Positions 40,187 through 51,825 of a stretch of DNA of 64,000 bases are shown here, piece by piece. The notes under the pieces were generated by a model. The model saw nothing but the letters and a program-made list of their open reading frames with translations. It did no database searches and was not told where the DNA came from. This DNA comes from Styela clava (Eukaryota; Chordata; Ascidiacea; Stolidobranchia; Styelidae): NCBI RefSeq assembly GCF_964204865.1, contig NC_135262.1:16855650-16919649 (forward strand), in the 5' to 3' direction. Position 1 is the stretch's first letter; each line of letters starts with the position of its first letter. The position numbers and the translations under genes are program-made.

Positions 40187-41140
40187 TTACAATTGTTTTT
40201 GAATCTCCCATATTTCTAATTGTTGAGTCTGATTGTATTGGCAGAACTGACTTATGTCTTCCATATCAATTCTTTGGACAGACAATGAAGATTGAAATGT
40301 ATTCTCGAGTTCGCTCAGTTTGCATAAAAAATGATTGTACTCTTTGCAAGTGATATCCAAGTCCTCCAAAGTGAAGTTGAGTCTCTTCTCTGTAGAGATG
40401 TACACTTTTACAATTGAAGGTCGGCAACCTTCCTTGGTGTATGTGTCCCCATTCAGCAAGATTTGGAGAGTTTGAAAAAACGCATTTGTGATATCGTTGT
40501 CATAAATTACATCACATGCCATAATTATGTCAGGTTTGGGTATGCACAGTGATTTTATTGAAGTGGGCTTGTGCCAGTTCAGTTCCCTAATTTCGAAGCA
40601 GTGGGGAGGACTTTGAAAGATGTTTTGGTTTGCGTGATAATTCATTTCACAGAGACCCAAAATGTTCTCTCCAACGTCCGTGAGAGTGATTTTATTGGTT
40701 AATGTCCCTGCAACAATACCAGTCAGGCCAACGCCTGCCCCAAGTTCCAAAATCTGTTTATTGCGGAATAACTGAACGTTGTCTAACATGAAATCTATCA
40801 TCCCAAGCGCTCCCATCCATACTTGTAAGCCAACGTCGGCAAGATGTGTTTCCATTGCATGGTGTATACGAAAATTGAGCGTTTGGTTCTGCTTGTCAAA
40901 GTTAGCTGCGCTTCTAGAAACAATCAAATCGCCGTCATCGTCATGGATCGAATCAGTTATTCCGAAAGATTTTTCAGTTCGCTCACTAACAATCTGTATC
41001 AAGCATCCAGGTAATTTTATGTGAAAATCGACAAGGTGGATTGCATATTCACCATGTTTCTTATTCAAAACTATTTGGGAATCTTTATCTCGATTTAACT
41101 GGACGTCGGAGAGTATCAACTCGTCCGCACAAGCGCACAT
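40187..41140 (-). CDS. METTL22: METTL22, protein-lysine methyltransferase, intronless
   Basis: 317 aa (human ~404, longer by a low-complexity N-terminal region). A seven-beta-strand SAM-dependent methyltransferase of the METTL21/22 group. Human METTL22 methylates lysine in nuclear proteins such as KIN17; substrate here is inferred. Motif I ILELGAGVGLTG is at 130-141, the acidic D155 in LTDVGENI, and the post-motif block MACDVIYD at 208-214. The C-terminal STEKRLNFTLEDLDITCKEY (249-268) and QLEIWEI endings match METTL22 rather than METTL21. The N-terminal LILSDVQL also matches. The start at 41140 is the first ATG, 160 bp from the divergent MIF4GD start. No introns are seen, although the vertebrate gene has several. 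Confidence 0.92.
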   Translation of the reverse strand: MCACADELILSDVQLNRDKDSQIVLNKKHGEYAIHLVDFHIKLPGCLIQIVSERTEKSFGITDSIHDDDGDLIVSRSAANFDKQNQTLNFRIHHAMETHLADVGLQVWMGALGMIDFMLDNVQLFRNKQILELGAGVGLTGIVAGTLTNKITLTDVGENILGLCEMNYHANQNIFQSPPHCFEIRELNWHKPTSIKSLCIPKPDIIMACDVIYDNDITNAFFQTLQILLNGDTYTKEGCRPSIVKVYISTEKRLNFTLEDLDITCKEYNHFLCKLSELENTFQSSLSVQRIDMEDISQFCQYNQTQQLEIWEIQKQL

Positions 41141-41300
41141 CTTGCTTCTGTCACTCGGTGGCTCACAAAGCTGGTCTACGATTTCGCACTCGTGCAGAGC
41201 TGAAATCAGCTTTTCGCCCGATTTGCAGCTGCTGCTATGATTAACAAAGTGATTTTCTGCGTACTGTTGCTTTCAGTATTATTATTGGGGAAGCCAGGCT
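41141..41300. promoter_or_regulatory. Divergent promoter region METTL22 / MIF4GD
   Basis: Only 160 bp separate the two start codons on opposite strands, so the promoters must overlap. On the MIF4GD side, GTACTGTTGCTTTCAG (ending ~41276) is a good 3' splice acceptor 24 bp before the ATG. It could belong to a 5' UTR intron or be a spliced-leader acceptor. Confidence 0.5.
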
Positions 41301-41978
41301 ATGGAGCATAATATGTTAGAACAGCTTGGATTTAACAGGAAGAACAGAGATGCTGTAAGTAAAGCCCTGGGTGGCTGGAACACGAGCGGCAATAACCAAC
41401 AAGATATCAGACCCCTAGTTGAAATTATTGTACTGCAAGCAATTTCAGATGTAAAATATGGAAGTAATGCTGCAAAACTGTGCAGCATATTTGTAGAAAA
41501 TGAAGGCAAAATATCAAATGATACACGATTTCGGAACATTTTGCTCACAAAACTCCAAAGAGAGTACACCAACATCAGAACGACTGAAGAACATAATGAA
41601 GCCAGATTGATAGCATTTGTGACCTTTTTGAGTAGCATTTTTCACCACATCCGTATTGATGGGAGGGCACTTGTTGCTTTAGTAACTCCAGTGTTCGAGT
41701 GTTTGGCTTCTTTGGCAAGCGTGGCGAAGCAGAGCAATAAAAGAGAGGAAATTATTCAATGTTTGGTTATGCAAATACAACTTCATGGAGAGGAATTGGA
41801 AGGATTGAATGAGAAGAAAATGGCTGAACTATTTTGTATAATTCGCGAATTGTTTTTGTCAGAAACCACATCACAGCTTTCAAGATTGCTGCTGCTTGAA
41901 ATTATTGAACTTCGAGCTGGAAACTGGAAATTGTCTTCTGATGCTAATACGTATTATTATGATACAAACAGCGTCTAA
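41301..41978 (+). CDS. MIF4GD: MIF4GD (SLIP1), MIF4G-domain protein
   Basis: 225 aa (human 222). A single MIF4G HEAT-repeat domain fills the protein. The family binds SLBP and, in vertebrates, helps translate and turn over histone mRNAs. The C-terminus LLLLEIIELRAGNWKLSSD with TYYYD matches the conserved end of MIF4GD. The FVTFLSSIFHHIRIDG, LVTPVFECL and ELFCIIRELFL blocks lie in the same order as in vertebrates. It is uninterrupted. The ATG at 41301 gives the expected length; a second in-frame ATG lies four codons on. Confidence 0.92.
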   Translation: MEHNMLEQLGFNRKNRDAVSKALGGWNTSGNNQQDIRPLVEIIVLQAISDVKYGSNAAKLCSIFVENEGKISNDTRFRNILLTKLQREYTNIRTTEEHNEARLIAFVTFLSSIFHHIRIDGRALVALVTPVFECLASLASVAKQSNKREEIIQCLVMQIQLHGEELEGLNEKKMAELFCIIRELFLSETTSQLSRLLLLEIIELRAGNWKLSSDANTYYYDTNSV

Positions 41979-42211
41979 TGTTATTATGCTTTATTTTTAT
42001 ATACGATTCTCAATGATACCTTATTTTTTTATGTTATTTCATTTAAACAAAATAATATATACCTATATTACATAAATAATTATACATAATCATAGTATCA
42101 TTCAATTGCATACATTTTCATATTTATGTTGGGAGAATTAATTGATACTAACCGGTTATTATTTTTATAATTTCTGGTATCAAGGTACAAGATATTTAAT
42201 TCATATAAGCT

Positions 42212-42982
42212 ATGGCAGAACTCAATATTGGTAAACAATGCAGTTTACTTCAATGTCAGCGACTTGATTTCCTACCATTTGAATGTGATGGATGCTCTCA
42301 GATATTTTGTTTGGATCACAAGGGTAGAACTGCACATAGCTGTTCAGATGTCAACTATATTAAAGAAGGTTCCTCATTGACTAGAGTTACTCCCCTTCGT
42401 TCTTATAGTTGTTCACTTGAGGAATGCAATCAGAGCGATCTCGTACAAGTGGAATGTAATCTCTGTGGGAAGCATTTCTGTTTGAAGCATCGCCTTCCAG
42501 AGGATCATAAATGTCATCAATTAAAATCTGAACCACATCGAAAAGCTGGTATGCAAACATTTCAAACTTCTTCTACTAATCCAAAAAAGTCTGTATGTGA
42601 TAATTCCAAAAAAAAGTCTGTTAGTAAGAAGAATCAAAAACTGTCTGCTAAGGTTGCTCTTATGAAACTGAAACAAAAGTCTGTTGGAGATAAAAATATT
42701 CCAATGGAAAAGAGAATATATTTCCATGTTTACACACCCAAAGGAGAGAGGTATATATTTGTGGATGGTGAATGGACATTTGGCAAGCTTATTGATTATC
42801 TTTGCAAAACTGAAAAAATTATTAATACGAATAACGTTTCTTTAGAAAATAGATTTGGTCTGCTTAATATGGACACCGAACAATCATTACCATTTTCTTC
42901 TACTATCAATGATGCAATAAGCCATGAAATAATATATTCTGGTTCTAGTTTAAAATTTCTAAGTGTGGAAAAATCATCATAA
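42212..42982 (+). CDS. ZFAND1: ZFAND1, AN1-type zinc-finger protein
   Basis: 256 aa (human 268). Two AN1 zinc fingers: C10, C15, C25, C28, C33, H36, H42, C44, and C67, C72, C82, C85, C90, H93, H99, C101. A Lys/Ser-rich linker (~108-165) follows, then a ubiquitin-like region (~168-253, with IYFHVYTPKGERYIFVDG). ZFAND1 recruits p97 and the proteasome to arsenite-induced stress granules. Domain order and length match the family. There are no introns. It lies 233 bp after MIF4GD on the same strand; co-transcription is possible but not shown. Confidence 0.93.
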   Translation: MAELNIGKQCSLLQCQRLDFLPFECDGCSQIFCLDHKGRTAHSCSDVNYIKEGSSLTRVTPLRSYSCSLEECNQSDLVQVECNLCGKHFCLKHRLPEDHKCHQLKSEPHRKAGMQTFQTSSTNPKKSVCDNSKKKSVSKKNQKLSAKVALMKLKQKSVGDKNIPMEKRIYFHVYTPKGERYIFVDGEWTFGKLIDYLCKTEKIINTNNVSLENRFGLLNMDTEQSLPFSSTINDAISHEIIYSGSSLKFLSVEKSS

Positions 42983-45435
42983 CATTTGTTTCCTTTCTGA
43001 AACTTCTTGATTTGTAGATTTTGCGCATATGGTAAAAATATATTGCAGACTTTGCAGTGCCGACTGAAAGTGGCACCTATTGTGGATCTAAATCAATGAA
43101 TGTAGTTTCTTTCAGGATTTCAAAATGAAAATTAATGATGCAGAAAATATGAGTAACTGCCTTTCAAAGTAAAATAATCTCAATTCAGCCCAATGTATTT
43201 GAAATCTTCCTAGCTCCCTACAATTACCCCAGGGGCGCAGCCAGCTAAAAATTGTGCATCGTTCTAGAGTTAGCATCCCTTTATTATTTATTTATTTATA
43301 TTTATGATTTATTTATTAGCGTTTATTACTAATAATCACTGATTGTTTTTGTAATCGCGATCGTTTTGGGGGCCGACATCCCAATTAATGTATTAAAGCA
43401 CTTTTTATATTTATAAGTTTTATTTCTCACGCAACGGCGGACATCGAAGTTTGGTTTTTACATTTCGGGCAGAAGTGTGAGTTCAGATAATAGAGTAAAT
43501 TCATAACACAAAATGAGACGTTCTTCTGATATTTATCTTCTGCGTAGGATTTGAAATTACGGTCCCGATTTTAAGCGAACAATAGTATCATTTCTAACCC
43601 CGGGATGCAGATATTTATGAAGCTCAGAGTCGACATTTTTCTGCTTTTAATTTTCTATCGTTTCCGTGTTACTTTCGTATTGAATAATGATTAAAAACTC
43701 CGCAAATTAGTAACAGCGTGAATAATCAGTGTTGAATATTCACCCAACTCAGTATACTAAATACTAAAATACATCGGCAATAATGGAAAATGTACGTGGT
43801 CGAGATGATATTTTCCTCTAAAAATCTCGCGAAATTTTCATAAAATAAATTACATTATTTACCTGTCTTACTTTATCTGGTTTGACATTTTTAAACTTAC
43901 AGAACGGATTAGGAATTGAAAAGATACAATAAGAAAGAGAACAAAAAAACACCATAGTTCATAACACTAAAGATTTCTTACATTTTTGTCTGTTTGCGAG
44001 AGCCGTAAATTCTTACTCGCAACTCTTACTTTCAAATTAATGTTAATAAGGTCTATTTTGCTTTTCAATGCGACTACGCTGGCTGTATTCCCTGCCCCAT
44101 ACCATCCTATGACTCACAAAAAATAAAGTCAAAAGCCCACAGGAGAATTGTTGGGGTACCTTAAAATCTAAATAACGACAATCTTTTTTTCACACCCCAT
44201 TCGTGAAATAATTTGTCAAAATTGGGTGTATTGCACTTTTGCTGCTAAAATCCACATCTCTTACATTCATCAGTGATTGGTACTGAAAATGGTGTTTTTG
44301 TCTCATTATATCATCTCACCTAAAATCCCCTGGAGTTAGAATTTTAATTTGAAACTGATGAAGCATGCAAAAGTCACAGTTTATCAGTCAAATTTTATTA
44401 TCCGATAGTCCCATTTTTTATTGGCTGGGAGTCGGTTAAAACATTTCCGCATATATACTGCCCTGGAGTTGAAAAGATATATTCCAATTTTACCAGATTT
44501 CTTATTGGGTTGAGGCAAGGCTTTTTGTGGACGTATTAATGTATTGGATTTCTCTATGCGCTGAATGAAACGCTCTACGATTGGTGTGTCGCTATCGCAG
44601 CGACCGCGGGTACGAAAGCCACAGTGACGATACGAGTTGTGGAGTCATGCCGCGCAGTAATCATTAACGTATTCCTGGGTATGTACATTCAAATACTTTT
44701 GTAAAAATGTCATGGTACGCAAGCTATAGCAGAAATAAGTGGACGTCAATAACTTGCAAATATATCTGAATGAAAATGTACGTCGTACAGATAGATAGAT
44801 TTTATTTATTTCGATTCCTTCGCAAAAACAAAACAATACACACACAAAAGATATTGAGGCGAAAAATGTGGGAAGTGATACTTAACTTAAAAAAATAAAC
44901 AAAAACGAGTTCATCTATCGAATGAAAAGAAAATAAACCTATATATATATATGAATATATATAGCCGGTGGGTCACGATTCGAAACAATGATTGAAATTC
45001 TAAACAGCCGTTGTGCATGTAAATTAGATGTTTACAAACAAAAAGTTTCTAAATTAAAATGTGCAAGCACATGACAGCGTTTCGTGCCTTAAAATTCAAA
45101 ACACTAGCGGTATCTGGTGATTATCATGGTATCGACTAAACGTCCACACAAAAATCGATTGTAAGTTCTCGAATAATACGTTCAGGCAGACGTAGGTATG
45201 AGTTTATTTGACTCCGTAATCAGCATAGCAGACGATAAAAAATTGATATAAACAATACTGGTTACAGAATCAGGAAAACAAACAAAACCCTAAGTACGGC
45301 TTGAGCTTGAAAGGCGTGGTTTGAAGTTTTTTGTATAATTCAGTTCCATCCATATATAAGCCTCCAAGATATCATTTGAATGTATCTTCAGGCTTGCATG
45401 CAGTGGTGAGTAGTGCATTAAAAATATAGTAGCCT
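42983..45435. other. Intergenic, no gene recognised
   Basis: AT-rich. 43232-43250 (CAGGGGCGCAGCCAGC) looks like one end of a hAT-type element, but I could not find its partner. 44940-44965 is a short (TA)n tract. 44790-44850 is an A-rich segment of possible LINE-tail origin. No frame with a recognisable domain. Confidence 0.5.
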
Positions 45436-45668
45436 ACTCTCGAAGTATGTGAACCAAGATGGCGGACATCAGAACGTATTATGTGAACCAGGTTAGAGTT
45501 AGGCCGTAATTTTATTCCAATTTTCCTTATTTTAGTGCTATTACGAGTTCGGGAACAAGCCAAGTAACTCCCGTAGTATTTGTATCTGAAATTATGGCCC
45601 AACCCTAATCCGGTGCACGTACTACGTTCCGGTGTCCGCCATCTTGGTTCACACCCTTCGGGAGTACC
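45436..45668. repeat. Foldback (inverted-repeat) element
   Basis: Arms of ~70 bp at 45436-45505 and 45596-45668. The left arm has GAAGTATGTGAACCAAGATG; the right arm has the complement of the same sequence, CATCTTGGTTCACACCCTTC. A ~90 bp loop separates them. Related sequence is at 15695-15765. Possibly a MITE. Confidence 0.7.
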
Positions 45669-47119
45669 AAAAATATTTTCTAACCCAGTTGTATTAATTC
45701 TGTCTGTGATTCACTTGTACTCAAATCTTCGGCTCGAATCAGCCGCACTCGCAGTAAATTGAACTATGTATATACATCAATACATGTCTAAATATATATC
45801 TGCATAATTCCCGAAATGCCTACAATAGGATCGCTGAGCCTAGACCAGTAATGTAACAAGAATAGGCATTCCTATTTTTTCTGCAGCATCCTTGTATTAT
45901 ACGTAAGTAACTCCACTAGCGCGAAGGCGATAGGCAGTAAATCTTGCGCAATGCACCAGGAATTGCCATGTATGATTATAGAACCCGTGGCGCCCCTACG
46001 AAACTGATGGAAACATATTTACAATCTTAACAACATCTACCAATATCGCACTTTTCATCTAAAATAGTGGTTTTTAACCTTAGCGAGCCTGCCAAACCTC
46101 TACCTACGTAACTGCGATAACTGTCTGTCGAATACCAATGTTTTGAACAGTTAAAACCAGGAGCGCAAACAGAACTTTATAAGGGAAAATCTAATTTTGT
46201 ACAATGTTTTAGAAAATGCACCCGTCTTCAATTTTAGGGTTATTTATAACGGGCATGCAATATTAAAAGGGGTATCCACCACCAACTCTATGAGTGCACC
46301 ACTGGATATAGCAGCATAAATTAAAACAAGAAAACAACAGGTATCGTTCATGTTTGACATATTTCACAAAAAACTCCTCTGAATTGCAAAGATTGTTTCG
46401 GACAAACTTGGAACCACCACGATCATGGTAGTGTAACCTTAGATACCAAACGCCTTGCCTAAATAACCTTGGATGTGCCACAATAGCGTCCGCGATAGGA
46501 GACAAATTGGTAGAAAAATAAGTGTGCGACTGAAAAAGGGGAACCCTCCCAAGGCAAAAATTGCAACTTTTAGAATCCGAGCGGTTTTAATGGTGCATTA
46601 AAAGCGTTGAGAGTCCAAGCCATTCACATCCCATAATCCAAATAACAAGCAGGTGCGGATATAAAGATTGAAAGAAATAATGATACCGTACGACTCCGTC
46701 TTCCAGGGCGGGTGATGATATTTTAAGCAAACTTCTGCAACAAACTATTCCAATTCTACAACAAATACGCCCAAATTCCATGTTCGTTTGTATACACTTA
46801 ATTCGGATTTTCAACTTGTGAATAAATGTAAGCGACATTTTACTGGTAGATAATAAATTTAAACATTGACGCAAATATTCAACCTAAATCTCTAAGGTTT
46901 AAACCACCGAAGATAAGATAAGCGGAAAGCGTTTTAACGATGAACTGAGATATAAGCTATACCCGTCATTGAAAGTTCCAATAAAATCTAAACTTCAAAT
47001 TTTGGATATCCTCGGTGAAATATATATTGTAATTATTATACATAAGTAAAAGGCTGGGTAATGGAAAGACCTCATGGTGTAAAAGTATTGCAGACGACAT
47101 TCGTCGAACCCTTAGAACA
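45669..47119. other. No gene recognised
   Basis: Short frames only (up to 95 aa, 46587-46874 minus) without known motifs. No clear repeat structure. Confidence 0.45.
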
Positions 47120-47639
47120 GCTCAGCCCAGAGGCGTAGCTTAGGGGGGGGGCAGTGGGGTACATATGTCCCCGGGCGCCAAGGTACAGGGGCGCCAAAAT
47201 GGGGCTTGCAAAAATTTCACAAGGGTAAAAAATGGTCACAAGCAAGATCGCACCGGCGGCAGACATCTAGTCCTAGTACATGGCAAACTGCACACTTGGT
47301 CAGACCACTTACGACTGCCGACGTCATCACGCACATAGTTCGCTCACGGTCAGATTTCCATCGTAATTACATGGCCAAAAAATCTGGCCGGGAAACAAAG
47401 CAAAATTTGATTTGGTAACGTTAGGTAACAAAATGCACCGCGTTAATTACGTGGTTCTGTATCGTTAAGTTCTTGCCTGCGCACTCCGATGTAAGTTGAT
47501 ATTAGTACTGTGCTGAAGACAAATGGAAACGGAATTTGGGTGAATGATGTTAATACAGGTTTTGAGTAATACGTGGTTTTGTATTTCGTTGTTGTCAAAG
47601 TACCGTACTTTGCGGCAGAGTTACATAAAATATATTATA

Positions 47640-48042
47640 CTGTGCTAAAAGACCCTAATGCCGTTTTCGACAATTCGTCGAGAATGCACAGATTTTGTAA
47701 ATTTCTACGACACGGACATCAATGGCCACGAACTTTTCACCGAAATTGGAGATTGCAGAATGCTGCTCAGTAACAAAACTGTAGGTCAACCAGAAACTCC
47801 TTTGGCTCTTCTTGGTTTTATTGTGTCTTTTGGAGACGACGTTTTACCTAATCTGCGAATCTCTCCACAAATTTTGTTAACAATACCAGTTTCAATTGCA
47901 AGCTGTGAACGGTCTTTAAGCAAATTGAAACTTATTTTGTCGTATTCGCGTGCATCAACGGGACAGGATCGTTGTTGAAAGAGAAACATTGGGGGAAAAA
48001 AAAACAGATTTTGATGACGTGTTAACCAGTTTACGACAGTGA
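47640..48042 (+). pseudogene. hAT transposase C-terminus of element E
   Basis: Residues VLPNLRISPQILLTIPVSIA then SCERSLSKLKLILSYSRAST then GQDR form the dimerisation block typical of ZMYM1/ZNF862-like hAT transposases (consensus PVSVASCERSFSKLKLIK). The frame breaks after QDRC (47978), and DFDDVLTSLRQ follows in another frame. The N-terminal and catalytic parts are absent. Confidence 0.8.
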
Positions 48043-48137
48043 AATTGAAAAAATGAACATTACATTTGAATTTACATATACATATATTTTTGAATAAATA
48101 ATAAATATATAAATAAATATAAATTTGAATTCACTTA

Positions 48138-48913
48138 TCGTCACGCTAAAAACCGAATTGCGTAAGTCATTTTTGGCGGTTTTGAGTTTTTTCATAAAAT
48201 AGGTATTTATGTAATGCTGCGCACCTGTCTGTTTACTCAGATTTTATTTTAAGACTTCCAAAACCCATAAAAATAGAGATTTTGTATGATATGCAAATTT
48301 GTTCAATTGTTCCGTCATAATGAATTATCTTTGTTTAACGCAGGACTATTGTGACGTCACAAAGGCAAAATAACCTCGGCGAAGGATTTTCGAGTTTTTG
48401 CATCTCAGATTCTAGCTTAGCGCCAATAATTTTCAATTTATACTACTGTATAGGAAGGCGTGCACTTGTGATATTCACTGTCTGAGTCCAATTCACCTTG
48501 GTTGACTTTTATATAATGGTACATTACTGTTTTATTCTTTATATTTAACTTTAGTCTTATTTCGGTGGATGTGCAGAGCGTGTTATATTGATGAAATATA
48601 TATTTTTAAACATAAAAAATAATGTAATTGAAACAGATTAGCTATTTTGGATTGTTCGGTTTTCAGGACTGGTACATAAAGTCAAGTTGCAAAATTGCGT
48701 ATGTCCCCTAGTCCTAGACACATTTTTTCCTAAGTCACAGTGCGCCATTATGACGTCACATGACTGCGTCATACAAATTAACTTAAATCCGGCTACGATC
48801 AAAAAGTTGAACTATGGCAAATTAATGGCATAGCAGTATCATTAGGAAGTTTTTTTACGTTTTCCTCAAAACAGCTAAATATGACTTACGCAATTCGGTT
48901 ATTAACGTGACGA
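48138..48913. mobile_element. Tc1/mariner-type MITE nested in E
   Basis: 776 bp, no coding frame. Inverted ends TCGTCACGCTAAAAACCG and CGGTTATTAACGTGACGA continue as matching arms for ~35 bp (to GCGTAAGTCAT). A TA flanks each side (48136-48137, 48914-48915). TA duplication is the mark of Tc1/mariner transposition. Confidence 0.8.
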
Positions 48914-49086
48914 TATATAATTTGTTTTTACATATACAATTAAATGCAATAGAAAACATGATTAAACGTGGGGGTCGGGGCGCCAATTTTATATTTTGCC
49001 CCGGGCGCAAAATATCCTGGCTACGCCTCTGGCTCAGCCGAACTCCATGGATTCGCTCGAACCCAGGTTAGGAAATTAATCTAAAC

Positions 49087-50371
49087 CAGGGGTCACCAAC
49101 CTTTTCGAAGCCGAGGGCTACTTTTTGGGTACAGATTAAGCTGCGGGCTACCAGTTCAATGTACACTTCTAAAAAAATCAGTTGCTCGATTAAGCTTCAA
49201 TTATTGATATAATTACTGGTATTTAGTGAAGTATAGACACTAATAAATTGTATTTCAAAACTGAGTGTTTTCAAATTGATTTTCAACACTCTGCACAAGT
49301 CTAAGATAAAATGGACTTAACGGTTGTACTATCGAATGTTGCAGAGTATTATACTCCGACGTGTAACTTGACACTGTAACTCTGAGCGAGTCTTGCAGAT
49401 TTTCATCAGGGAGGCGTGTTCCATGTTTGTTCCTGGTGGAGTGAGTCGCGGCGCTATGGCCCATCGTGTTAAGCGTTAGGTTCGCAGGTTAGAATCCCAT
49501 GCGGGGATTGTTATGTGCAAAAGGATTGCTGGACTCCTCGCCGCCGTAGGGTGGTTCACGTAACCGCTGGTCGGTTAAGGCTTCCTTCGCCATCAAGTCC
49601 AGGCTTCCGGAAACAAATAACTAACTAATTCCATACCCGACATCGAATGGTAACCGGCGAGAAGCCGTGGTTTATCATATGGTTAAGCCGTCCTATCGGC
49701 TATCTCCTCCCCCGGGATAAATATGTAAATCTCCTATCCTGAATTTATGTCAAAAATGTTGATTCGAAAGGATAGGTTGAAACAAACGATGGTCTCGTAA
49801 AATAGGATTACTGTATGATTTGAATCGCGAGATTTTTTCTGTCCGTACTGTGCTGACCAGTGAGTAGTTAGCGCGGAAGATTACGTGACAAGATGTGAAA
49901 TATCTCTCCGCTTTGCCGTCGCTAAAATCGGCCCACTAATGAGACACACGCAGGCTGTTTTCATGGTGGTATAAATATATCCACCTCCCATTCATCGTGA
50001 AAATGATGGATTTTTCTTTGGAATCAATAATTGTATTATTACTGCTCCGCTAGCCAACGGACAAGAAAAAGCGCGGGTTCGTGGAATGTGATCTCAGTGT
50101 GATGTCATAATTGGAAGAGTGTTAATTGACCCGTCACATTACTGAGGTCAAATAAAAATAAGGTTGATGGTTACAATTACAATAATTAATATAGTGCCAT
50201 TTCTAGTTCCCATATAAGTGTGATTTATACTAAAATAGCAGGACAAAATATAATTGATGTAGCTTACTTAAAAGAGCCTTTATTAAGCTTAGTTTGGAAC
50301 AGACCTGTGGGCGACTAATATGGTCTTCGCGGGCGACTTGGTGCCCGCGGGCAACGCGTTGGTGACCCCTG
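49087..50371 (-). mobile_element. hAT element 'F', complete copy
   Basis: Ends CAGGGGTCACCAACCTTTT and GCGTTGGTGACCCCTG; 8 bp duplication ATCTAAAC (49079-49086, 50372-50379). The minus strand near 49440-49330 encodes a piece of transposase C-terminus (TRNKHGTRLPDENLQDSLRV), equivalent to the MN-x3-K...RT-S-DAHLENVL region of element D. A SINE is inserted at ~49449. Truncated copies lie beside the 18S gene. Confidence 0.88.
49449..49738 (+). mobile_element. tRNA-derived SINE nested in F
   Basis: Same family as the ALKBH5 intron SINEs. A B-box-like GGTTAGAATCC (one change), body, and tail GGGATAAATATGTAAATC are present. About 40 bp around the A box are lost. Confidence 0.8.
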
Positions 50372-50789
50372 ATCTAAACATTCTGCGATGAAAATCCCAG
50401 ATCAGCATCATCAAATATTTAGATGGAGAGTATTCGCAGTGCAATGGACTACTGAGCAGTTCTGACTTGGTTTGGATATATATAAGATCCAAAATTTTGC
50501 AATAGTTAGGAAAAGGAAAAAAATTTCTGCAGTCGGGGGAACGTCCATATTTCTGTAAGATGATATTCATGACGTCAATATCGATGCTTCAGTTTTAGCT
50601 TAATTTGATCGGGAAAGAAAGAAGAGAAAGAGAAAAATCTTTTACATACGAGTCAGCTAAATGTGACGTTGTTGAGTCTCGTGAATCGTGATGATCCAGA
50701 ATGCCCGAAAAGAAAATTTGCTGAAATATGCCTACCCAAGTCAAACATAGCCCTAACAAGATATCAATTCAACTGTGGGAGCACGGATG

Positions 50790-50935
50790 CCAGGTCAATT
50801 TATTCCGTCATTTGTTGTAGACCTGGAATATAAATCCAAGTCTTGCGAATTTGGCGATAAGATGAGTTAATCAAAGACAGAATTTTGACTGGCGTTTCTG
50901 ATGATATCCTGCAAAGACAATTGCTAAAATAAGCT
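50790..50935 (+). pseudogene. Gypsy-type gag fragment
   Basis: SFVVDLEYKSKSCEFGDK then, after a one-base shift, DELIKDRILTGVSDDILQRQ and LLK ending in a stop. This matches the capsid region order found in Ty3/gypsy gag proteins (CEFG...DELI-DRI--G). 50950-51180 may hold more decayed gag. No LTRs recognised. Confidence 0.55.
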
Positions 50936-51287
50936 TATGTTACGTAAAAAAAGCTGTTGATACATGTATAATACATGAACCTCAAGGATAACAAAATAAA
51001 ATCTCTATCGATAACTGCAAAGAAAAAAGTTGATTCTGATTCTCATCATAAAAGATGCATGCGCTAAAGTTCAAGATCTAGACCTAAGAAGTTTGCTTTG
51101 AACAATAAAACTACTGGTACTAAATACAATCAATGTCCTGTATTTTGAATCGTGTCAGATCGGATAAAAAGATTGACAGGAGAAATCCTACATTTTTGAT
51201 TGGCGAAGTTAGAACGGTAACGGCAATCGGGACTGCTGGACAGAGTGAAAGATACATAAAACTGGGGCAGCTAGACTGTTACCATCA

Positions 51288-51480
51288 TTTGACACCGATA
51301 GGGTTGGTAACGTACCATACATATACTGCCAAGAATATGCATATAGCGCCAACTAAATATGCATATAGCGCCAACTAAATATCCATACACAGCCAAAGTC
51401 ATATACATATACAGCCAATTTGGTGATGTACAAGTACTGCCAAGTCATATGCATATATAGACAAATCAATATATAAATAA
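51288..51480. repeat. Inverted-repeat arm, left (partner at 57600-57797)
   Basis: TGACACCGATAGGGTTGGTAACG followed by repeated ATATGCATATAGCGCCAACT units, and TTTGGTGATGTACAAGTACTG then CCAAGTCATATGCATATA. All recur in reverse order and strand at 57600-57797. The ~14 bp GCGCCAACTAAATAT/GCATATA units are themselves tandem. Confidence 0.75.
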
Positions 51481-51522
51481 AACAATCAAAATAAGATAGA
51501 TTTACCTATTTATACTTGGAGA

Positions 51523-51808
51523 GAAGAAAGCCGATAAGACGGCTCAACCATATGGCGAACCGCGGCCGCTCGTCCGTCGGGTATGGGATTAGCTAGTTAT
51601 TTGTTTTCGGAAGCATGGACTTGATGGTGGAGGAAGCTGTAACCGACAAGCGGTTACTTGAACCACCCTACGGCAGCAAGGAGGCCAGAAATTCTTTTGC
51701 ATATATCCATCCCAGCATGAGATTCGAAACTGCGAACCCACGCAGATTAATCAGAGATGTGGTGGCGAGCGTATTCCTAACGCTTATTACGATGAGTCAC
51801 ACCGCGTA
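51523..51808 (-). mobile_element. tRNA-derived SINE, minus strand
   Basis: Reverse copy of the ALKBH5-intron SINE family: tail side at 51523 (AGAAAGCCGATAAGACGGCT), head ending in CACACCGCG at 51808. The B box is degenerate (GAGATTCGAA region). Confidence 0.8.
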
Positions 51809-51825
51809 AACTGCCAGTGTTAATA

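Larger units (their letters stand above)
47128..49031 (+). mobile_element. hAT element 'E', decayed
   Basis: 1904 bp. Ends CAGAGGCGTAGCTTAGG and CCTGGCTACGCCTCTG; 8 bp duplication GCTCAGCC (47120-47127, 49032-49039). Subterminal CCCCGGGCGCC motifs are on both sides. It contains a transposase fragment and a nested Tc1-like MITE. Confidence 0.9.
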
